Made by a program: the position numbers and the translations under genes. This document shows, in pieces, positions 55,901-64,000 of a stretch of DNA of 64,000 bases. How positions within the stretch are numbered: the stretch's first letter is position 1; each line of letters begins with the position of its first letter. Source of the DNA: Casuarius casuarius. Its lineage: Eukaryota; Chordata; Aves; Casuariiformes; Casuariidae. The stretch covers positions 102,561 through 166,560 of the forward strand of contig PTFA01000005.1 in NCBI GenBank assembly GCA_003342895.1, in the 5' to 3' direction. Below the pieces are notes generated by a model. That model was not told the DNA's origin and did no database searches. It saw only the letters and a list, made by a program, of their open reading frames with translations.

Positions 55901-57581
55901 AGATGTGCTGTGAATGTTAGGATCAAAATAGGCTCTTTTTTTAAACTGTTGATTCAGTGTCTATTTTGTCTTTTGTCCGAAAGTTTCTATTGTTTATGCA
56001 GTCTGCAAATTCTACCTCTGAAGTCTTCCAGTCCTCAGGCCAGCCCTGACTTATTAACTAGTTAGGCATCTACTGTAGTCTTACATCAGTAAACGCTCTT
56101 TTTCAGGAAACCAACAAAGAAACATTCCTGTTGTTTTTAGTGACTCTGGTGGCTTTATCAATGTAACATACACGGCTCCTGAGTGTCAAGTATGTGTGAA
56201 ATTGGTATTCTTCCCTCTGGCCTCGTATCCCTTCAAACCTTGCAGCTAGTGCCTTTTTAAAAAGATGTTAACCATATGCATAGTCCCTGAATTCCATATA
56301 AATTCACCTGTCTCCTCAGGTAAAACTGGGAGCTGTACTGAAATCTGCAGTATAGCAGTTTTGAGTACAATACTAGGCCTGGTAGCAGTCATACCTGCTT
56401 TTTTGTGTGTGTGTGTCTGTTACAGTAGACAAAAAAATGGAGGCAGGGAAGATCAGTGCATTTCAGACCATTTAAACTAGTGAATTAATAGGCAGTCAAA
56501 CAACAGGTATCCCAGTCATGAACTGAATTGGGGATGATATTTGAGGGTCAACATCTGCATACTTACCTCTTTTGCAAGGTACTGATCCTGTAGTTCATAT
56601 TGCGATATCTAGCATTCTGTTTACAGTGTAAGTCAGTGTGCTACATCTAGTTAGCTGTGATGCTTCCCAGTGGGTGGATTTCCTTTCTTGAAATCACTAT
56701 GCCCCGGAGTATTTTTTTATTGCCCAGCTTAACTGCAGATGATTCCTTTCCTGTCTGTTTCTGTGTTCCTTTTTTTCTGATCACACTGAGTTATTTGCTT
56801 TCAAATTAAATTGTGGAAATGAGTTCCACAATTTGTTAGGTAGTGTTTCAGACCTTTTTTGCGTGCTTCAAGTTAATCAGTGGCAAAAAGAGAGCTCAGT
56901 TTGCCAGGACTAACATCAGGAAAATAACAAAATTCTTGCTGTTCCTGCTTGGCGTGTTAATAAGAATGAAATGTAAGAGTAGAAAGGAAAAACGAAATTA
57001 GTACTACTAACTTCAGAAAGGGAAATAGAACTGTGTTTCATGACTTTTGTCTTCCAATGCCAGCTTATCCTTTTTAGCAAAACTGACTTGTCTCACATTT
57101 TTAATGTACTTTGAAAGACTCCAGATTTTTTACATCTCTTTTTAACACACTTCAGACGGAGAGAGGGAGATGCTTCTCTATAAGCAGAAGCACCCACTTC
57201 TGGATTTGTAGAAAGATAACTAGCGAGCCATTCTTAGACCAGTATTGACATTGGTGGTGAAACATAAATCAAAACAACCCCCAGACTGATTACTGTGTTT
57301 TCTTATTCCCCTTAGGAGCATAAGGGACAAATATGAAAATGTGCTGCTTGCCAGCTGGAGGAAGTGTGTATCGTGTTTTGGTTTTGTCTCTGGCTCAGTT
57401 CTGACTTTTTTTGAACCACTCTTAAATGAGCAGATGAATTGCTCCTTTCTGTTGTCTGGCTAGTTCTTTAGCAGTGTGATCTGAAATGTATTTCACAGTT
57501 TCTGAGCTGGGTTTTTGAACTGTTGACTTCCTAGATGTGAGGGCACAGCTTGGAGGGCTTCATTGGGGAACAGCAGTATTT

Positions 57582-57600
57582 AAAAAAAAAAAAAAAAAAA
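57582..57600. repeat. Poly(A) tract
   Basis: A 19-base A run; a second of similar length (57760-57778) lies 160 bases further on. No target-site duplication was recognised. Confidence 0.9.
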
Positions 57601-57759
57601 GATATTTTTACAAAGGTTTTGCACATGATTCTCAGCCTTCAATCTGCACATAATCCTTAAAAGCCAACTTGAATGCATTCTTTAAGAGCAAGAGAGTGCC
57701 CAGAGCTACAGTTGAAGAGACTCTGGAAAGGTCTCTGGCAGCTAAAAGAGGAGACAGCT

Positions 57760-57778
57760 AAAAAAAAAAAAAAAAAAA
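57760..57778. repeat. Poly(A) tract
   Basis: A 19-base A run, near the similar run at 57582-57600. Confidence 0.9.
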
Positions 57779-60593
57779 TTGTCCTGGCTGCTATAAATCG
57801 TGTTGCTGTAAATTCTCCCTGAAGATAAAAATTCCCTTCTTCCTCAGCAGTAAGAAGAGAGGCCACAAATCTGAACTGGAACTAGGTGTCTTTTGATAGG
57901 AGGCCTGGGAGGTATTTGTTTCAGGATTGAGCAAAGTCTTCAGCTTCCATATGCCAACTGGATTTCTGGTTATGGACAAGTGAAAGGCACCCTTCCCTGT
58001 TCTCTCTTGCTCCAGTGCAGTAGTAGCAAGAATCTGCTGTCTCCCTGTTTGACAAGGTCTTGTTCCTTTGCTATCATTGTCCCTAGGGTTTTGACATGGG
58101 AATATTATACTAGGAGAATGGGAGGAAAAAGGCCCCACTAACCATCTTAAAGAAGTGCTAGACTGTGTTCTTTCAGTGGAAAAAATGATTTATTTTGTTC
58201 TTTTTTCTGTAAGTGCCAGTTGCATGATGTGGCAAAAGCAGAGCTCCAGATTTGGGCTCTGGGCATTATAAGAGAAGAGACGAGACAGAGCTTGTAGTAC
58301 CTCCAGCCAAAATTTGATTCACTTTGTGGTATTTCCTAAGGCTACACAATCTTGCGACAATATGAACTTTTTCAAACACAACCTCTCTAATTTTCTCACT
58401 TCTTCTGTAATACATTTGGAACAAAGAGTGAATTCATATATGGATTATTTTTGTTTTGTTTTTTTAATGGAATCAGACATTACATTTAGTACTTAGTGAA
58501 ACAGCTTTGCCATAGGAGGTTATATCACATAGAGTTGCAAGTTTGCTCTACTCCTCTGTTAAAAAGACTACTTGAAAGATGTTAGTTGCATATGTTCATA
58601 ATTTGTATGTTCTGATTGTGAAAAAGACAAGATGCTTCCATTTCTTCTTATTGTTGCGTAGGAGTCTAGACCAGCACTATGTAGCGCTTGCAGCTTGTAT
58701 CAGTGAGATTCTTGAGTTTCGTTTTTGTGTGTTTGCAAGCGTAACAGCAGTTGCAGTTTGAACTTTCATTGTTTTACTCTTTTCCAGGCTTACTGTGTCC
58801 ACTATTTGTGCTATGATTGAGCAGTGGTGACTGGTTTTGGCACAATGACATTGAAGAAATGCACTTATCTCGAGTGTCTTGTCTCCTTGAAAATGCTCTA
58901 CTTACAGGTTTCAAGTTAAGTGTATGCTGTGTTAATGGAGCTAGTGAATTTTTTCAGTCTTATTTTTGTCAGTTTGTCAGTGCTTCATGCTCAGTTTTTC
59001 TTTGCTCTTGTATAGTTGGTTTTCTCCTGTGCTGAAGAGACTTGTAAACATTACTAGAACAAGAGAAGAATATTACCCTGAATTCAGAGAAATTTAATAC
59101 GTACCAGGGCACGTATACCACTTGTGAGAGCTTCTATGAAGCTGCTTGTTGCACATCATTGCTGCAGTCTGTTCTTTTGCGGAGAAGTATTCTCTTCTGC
59201 TCATGAAGTTCAGACTTAACAGTTAGGGAGAGCTCTTCATCCCCCAAATCTGCAGTTAGTGCAGTGCTGTTTGGTTCCCATTCTATGAAATAGAAGCAGA
59301 GGCACTGAATAGTTGCATTTGACTTGGGAAGGTTGTGCCCCTTGACCAAGGACAGACCTGTTGACATTAGCCCAGTTCTCAGTCCATACTAGACATAGAT
59401 GCCCTATTCTAATGCTTTTTCCTTTTTTTAGAACTTGTTTAAACACTACTTTTGGCAATAATATGCAATTTAAAAAAATCTTGGCTAAATAATCTTGTTT
59501 TCAAGTTATTGCAAATCAGAGAAATAAGTCTCAAGCATGCATTAAAATCATCATTGTGAAAGTGTCAGGGGCAAACTCTGTGAATTGTAAGTGTGCCTAA
59601 ATCTCTTCAGCTATTTCCCTACATGGGAAGGTCACAACTGCTTTTCTTTAACAGTTAGGTGTAGAAATGCAGCATCTTGCTGACTGTGACAGTAAACCTT
59701 TTGCAGTTCTGTTTCCAAAGAATGCTCTAATATTTGTGGTGTTATCTAATGTGCTAGGGCTATCTGCTTTACTGAGTCACAGGCCGTAAACCAAAGCCGC
59801 TGCTTTGCATCTTGCTGTCTTTACCTCTTTCCTCTTTTGTTGGGAAAACTCCATGTTTGGCAGAGCACAAAGCACTCTGTGCTAGGAAGATAACTGTAAG
59901 GTTGATGTTATTAAAGAGGGCTTGGCTCGATCACAAGCTGCCGTCAGCTTGTCCTGGACTTTGTTACAGGACTGATAGTGCTCTTGAAAAGTCAGATCTT
60001 TGTGTCTGTATGGAAAAGTGCTACAGGCTGGCTGTGGAGAGCTCAGTTTGCATAAAATTTATTTGTGCGTCTGTATTTTTCTTTTGAGAACGACACCATT
60101 TAGCAGTTCAAATGATTCTGTGCTGCTGAAGTGGTCTGGATTGGCATCCACAGTAAAGAGAAAATAAGGTTGATGGCATGGGCTGTGAGGCAGATAGGCA
60201 GTATGCAGAATGTGAGAACTTGGCTGAGGGTCCTTTTTAGGTTGAAATTTGTGGTGAGTGTCCTTGATATCACTTTCTTATTTTACTGTGAAGAAAGTTA
60301 CTTGTGTGGTTGGAATCAGTTCTTACATAGGTGATCAGATGCATTTGCTTTGCCTTAAATACTGAGGATTTGAGGTTCTGTGCTCCCTTTAGATACATGC
60401 CCAGTCTCTCTGAGGTAGCCTTTTTAGAGTTAGGCATAGTGCCAGCAAGGGCAGCTTCCTTTCCGTGGCAAAGCCAGCTTCCTGTAGGACTTCCTAGGGG
60501 GCCTAAAGAGAATAGGAATCAAATCTTAGTGACACTCAGTGGGATTTAGATGTTTAGATATTTTAGGCTTTTCTGAAAGTATCAGCTTTGTAG

Positions 60594-60621
60594 GCGTGTC
60601 TCAATTAAAGCTGAGACACGC
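60594..60621. repeat. Perfect 10-bp inverted repeat, 8-base loop
   Basis: GCGTGTCTCA, loop ATTAAAGC, TGAGACACGC. It stands out as GC-rich in an AT-rich stretch. Confidence 0.9.
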
Positions 60622-63600
60622 ATTTTGAAAAAATGAGTGGAAACTTAAGGTGGCTATTGTAATTATTTGTAGTTGTATTTTAATTTATTGTAATTAAATA
60701 TTATTAATGAAGTACTACAAAACCATGACTTCTTTTTTTCTTTTAATTCAAGTGCCTTGGTGTCATAACTCTACCCATCTATCGCGTTATTCAGTAGCTG
60801 TGCCAGTGTGGTTAGTTAAGTTGAAGTTTTGTTTNATCTATTTGCAAGAAATTGGTAAATATTAGAATAAACTTGGAGTGAAATCCAATTATATGGGAAG
60901 CTTCAATCCTTGAAAACCCAGAATACAAGACATGATTTTAATTGGAAAGTAATTTTGAATTGAGAAACTTATTTCTAAAAAGACTTTCTGTATTCCAGAA
61001 TGAATGCTTAAAGTCTTGGGAGCATTTTCTTAGTCCTTTCTTTAGAGCAGGACTCTGAAGTAAGAACGGTCTCACATTAAGTGAGCTCAGTGGCCTCTTG
61101 AAGATTTTTGTGCATGTGATAAGTGTAATCGACCTGAATTTCATTTAGGCTTTGAAGGGTAGAGTATTGTTAATGGCTGAGTTCAATGTCTCTTGCCAAA
61201 TGCAAGAAGTTGAGCATAGTGTGGTAGTTCTAAAGGCAGTGGAGGGAGAGGAAGGATCATGGAAGAGGAGTTAATAGTCATCCTATGAGTCCTTGTGAAA
61301 GAGTCACTTTCCAGGTTGCTAGGATGTGCACTACAGAAAGACCACCTACAGAGGTATGCTCTTGTTTTCCCTGATGCCATGGATATCTTGCTCAGAACTG
61401 TTGAGAAACTTTACTGTCAACACAGAGCTGCAGTGTCCACATCCAGTGCAGATGCTCAGTAGGCCTTCTGGAAATGGCTTTTCTGCCCTACTGTAACTGC
61501 ATCCTCTTATATCCCCCACTGTCTGTGGGGGAAGACTTCTTNGTAAGGAACACTAACGAAGCACGCTGCTGATAACTAGTGGAAAGAAACAAATCAACCA
61601 TTTCTACCATCTATCTAGAGAGAACTCTGGACTTCCTGGTGGGATTTTGATAGTGTCAAAATCTGGGGAGCTTTTTTCAGAGTGGGTGATTTGTTTTGCA
61701 CTAATTTTATCTGCTGGGGGTATTTTCAGACATTCCATCTGCTCAGTCCCTGTACACTGTTTCCTCCGACTGTTGTCGGGATGGTATCTTGTGAATTGCC
61801 ACCAGTGTGCTGATGGTTACATCATCTCTGCAGTTCAGAGGACAGGCAACTGGACTTACCGAGCTGAGAAGGAGGAAGGAAGGAGAGCAGTTCCATTCTG
61901 GTTTGTTTGAGCTGGGATGGTTATAGCCTTAGCTTGCACACAGAGGTGAAAGGTCCAGATTCACTCCCCTGTCACATGGACTCCAGGGTTATTTTCAGGT
62001 AGAAGCTGAACTCTTGCTTTTAACTCCTGCTCTTATAGTCTGTGTGCTGGTGCTCTTTCTCCCTTAATTTCTGCAGCACTGGAGCTGGCAGTCCCAATTT
62101 GAATCTCAGAATAACGTTACCTCTCAGGCCAGAGGCTTAAAAGAGAAACTTTGGCAGCCTTTGTTCTGCTTCATCTGTTGTGGCAGTGTGAAACAAAATA
62201 TTTTTTTGATGAGCCTTTGTGTTAAGTGGAATAGATCATTAACTTGCTAAAGTAAAGATGATCTGGGGTAGACAAAGAGATAATTCTGCAGTGAAGTTAA
62301 TTTCTGAAGGACAAATCTATTTGGACAGGAGTTANGACAAATTTATGGTTTTGCACTTCACTCCTAGGCTAATATTTGATGACTCCTCATATTCCCTCAC
62401 ACAGTAAACCTAGAGACTGTTCTCTCTGAGATTGGTCTCTGTTGATATGTTGAGACTTCACAGATGGATTAAGCAGATGAGTAGTGAGGGCAGTTGGATC
62501 TTGAAGTATCAGCAGTAAGATCTATTCAGAAACTGTTAACTGAAGGTATTTTCTTATGTAAGAAGAACCTGTTAATCCAAGGTTATACTAAAAGCTTTGG
62601 GGGAGGCTAATAGCATGGAAGTTGGAGTCTCCTCTTGGACAGAGCTGGCTGTTAATTCCCTAAATTCTTGATGGAAAACTGTTTTAGCAAGTCAGTTTAT
62701 AAGGAAGCAAGTTTGCAAGTACCTCACCATCTACTGTTTGCCTAGGCAACTGCTGGTCTCTTCCCTCTTCTGGTTGAATCTTTAGCTAACACTTCTTTGG
62801 AGGTTGCTCTTCTGTGACTTCTGTGTTTGAGTACAGGAAGAATCTAAATTATTGCTTCCCCCACCTCCCCTTAGAGCAGGTAGAAACATGGGAAAGATTA
62901 AACTGTTTTACACCCTTCCCACTCAGGATATTAAGCTACGCCAGGGCTCTGTCTTTCTATTAAGATGTTATCAGTGTTACTTCTACAGCTTCATCAGGTG
63001 AAGCAGCATCTTAAAAGTGCCTCCAGTCCAAACTGTTTATCTAGTACTTCCTGCAAAGCCTTCCTTCCAGAATCAGGAACACTGCTAGAAGGAGTCTTTC
63101 AAGCTCAGGACCTAGTGTGAATGTTGTGTGGGGGAAGAACAGGTTTGCCGAATATTCATCGAGTGGTTTCCAAGTGCCTGTGATGCTTCCTGATTGAGAG
63201 GAATGTTTGGGAATCGCACTGGATCGTGAAGCACAGGGGAAGGGAAGGGCAGCTGTGCTGAAAAAGCTCATTTGTAGGTCACAAAAAGAATGGTTTAGGC
63301 ACACAGTACCTGACTACCGCTTGTACTTAAAAAGAAATTTGGACAGGTTAGTTGTTAGCTGGTTTTCTTTCCTTTCCCATGGAACTTGGCTCAGACTGAC
63401 TGAGGGAGTGGCTGTGGATCTAGCTTTCCCTTTCCTGTTTAGGTAAGGGAGGTATATGTTTGGCATTTAATGCTGTAAATGAAGCAAAGGCCTTGTCCAA
63501 ATCCTTGCCTTTGTAAAAATGTAAATATATCTTCCTTAGCCTTCTGTGAATCTATGGGAGATGTGTGGTAGGCTGTGGAAGCCTTTGTTTCTGACTTGAG

Positions 63601-63644
63601 TACAGACTGCAAGCAGATCACAGGCTTTTATTTTTATGATATGT

Positions 63645-63669
63645 AAAATTAAGCCAGAGGCTTAATTTT
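63645..63669. repeat. Perfect 11-bp inverted repeat, 3-base loop
   Basis: AAAATTAAGCC, loop AGA, GGCTTAATTTT. It is a tight hairpin about 150 bases upstream of a candidate 25-nt exon. Confidence 0.9.
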
Positions 63670-64000
63670 GTTGCAAGTCACTTGATTTTTTTGGCTAAGC
63701 AGTAGTGAGCTCAAATTGTATGTGAAAATGTTGACTTTTTAGCAGGTTAAAACAGAAGATGGAATCAAGCAGCTTTCTGGTGTTATTGTAACACTCATCC
63801 ATGTTCTTTCCATCTTGCAGAGCTTGATAGCCACTACGGTGACTTGTAAGTCATGTTAACTCCCTTGTTGAAGAGACTGATAATAGAAGGCAAACCTTTG
63901 TTAGCTTGATATGTTAACTCTGAAGCTTTAAGATAGATCAGAAGTCTGTAATAACTGTTTTAGGTTCATCTTGATTAGAAGAAAATAGGCTAAAGTTAGT

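Larger units (their letters stand above)
40481..64000 (+). other. Probable 5' intronic region of MICAL3, no recognised coding exon
   Basis: By synteny this 23.5-kb stretch is probably the long first intron of MICAL3. I searched for the conserved N-terminal MICAL exon and found nothing like it. The region is AT-rich with few repeats: A runs at 45738-45751, 52211-52228, 57582-57600 and 57760-57778, a (TTG)n tract, and a GA repeat. Candidate cryptic or untranslated exons lie at 55160-55228, 56107-56189 and 63821-63845. Isolated N bases occur at 42410, 44187, 51121, 52941, 55864, 60835, 61543 and 62335. Confidence 0.45.

Noticed and set aside
40481..64000. Search for the first coding exon of MICAL3
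   Set aside because: No frame resembling the conserved N-terminal flavoprotein segment was found; it probably lies beyond the right edge.

Overview
This is 64 kb of nuclear DNA from a sauropsid vertebrate, most probably a bird. It holds two intron-containing protein genes on the minus strand, both recognised by translating splice-bounded exons by hand: the 5' part of an alpha-tubulin gene of the TUBA8 type (positions 1-6234, running off the left edge) and a complete PEX26 gene (coding span 9996-14307). In mammals TUBA8 lies just downstream of PEX26 in the same orientation, and MICAL3 is transcribed away from them on the far side of PEX26, as in human 22q11. The same order here makes MICAL3 the likely owner of the next CpG island (about 39.04-40.48 kb). 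A bird-like genome is suggested by the short PEX26 introns (0.5-1.5 kb), very sparse interspersed repeats, one degraded CR1-like LINE tail, and no L1 or Alu-like sequence. Isolated N bases and one 244-base N gap point to a draft assembly.

Layout: 1-6.23 kb, TUBA8-type gene with four coding exons visible, the first being only the ATG codon. 6.23-6.46 kb, its 5' UTR and probable promoter. 6.46-9.99 kb, spacer and PEX26 3' UTR. 9.99-14.31 kb, five PEX26 coding exons. 14.0-14.65 kb, PEX26 CpG-island promoter with a 45-bp tandem duplication carrying YY1-like sites, plus a ZNF143-like site. 14.65-39.0 kb, a 24-kb stretch without recognisable genes; it contains a strong ZNF143-like motif at 16.14 kb, a GC-rich patch near 21 kb, a CR1 fossil at 35.4-35.9 kb and several simple or tandem repeats. 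39.04-40.48 kb, a large CpG island interrupted by the gap. 40.48-64.0 kb, no recognised coding exon; by synteny probably the long first intron of MICAL3 on the plus strand, with a few candidate cryptic or 5' UTR exons.

Functionally the two genes are unrelated: TUBA8 makes an alpha-tubulin subunit of microtubules, and PEX26 is the tail-anchored peroxisomal receptor for the PEX1-PEX6 export ATPase. No wholly new biological system is visible. The more unusual signals are loss of the K40-bearing loop in this alpha-tubulin, a GGGGCC hexamer tract inside the first PEX26 coding exon beside its splice donor, the duplicated PEX26 promoter module, a long imperfect hairpin in TUBA8 intron 1, and two phase-compatible candidate exons near 55-56 kb.
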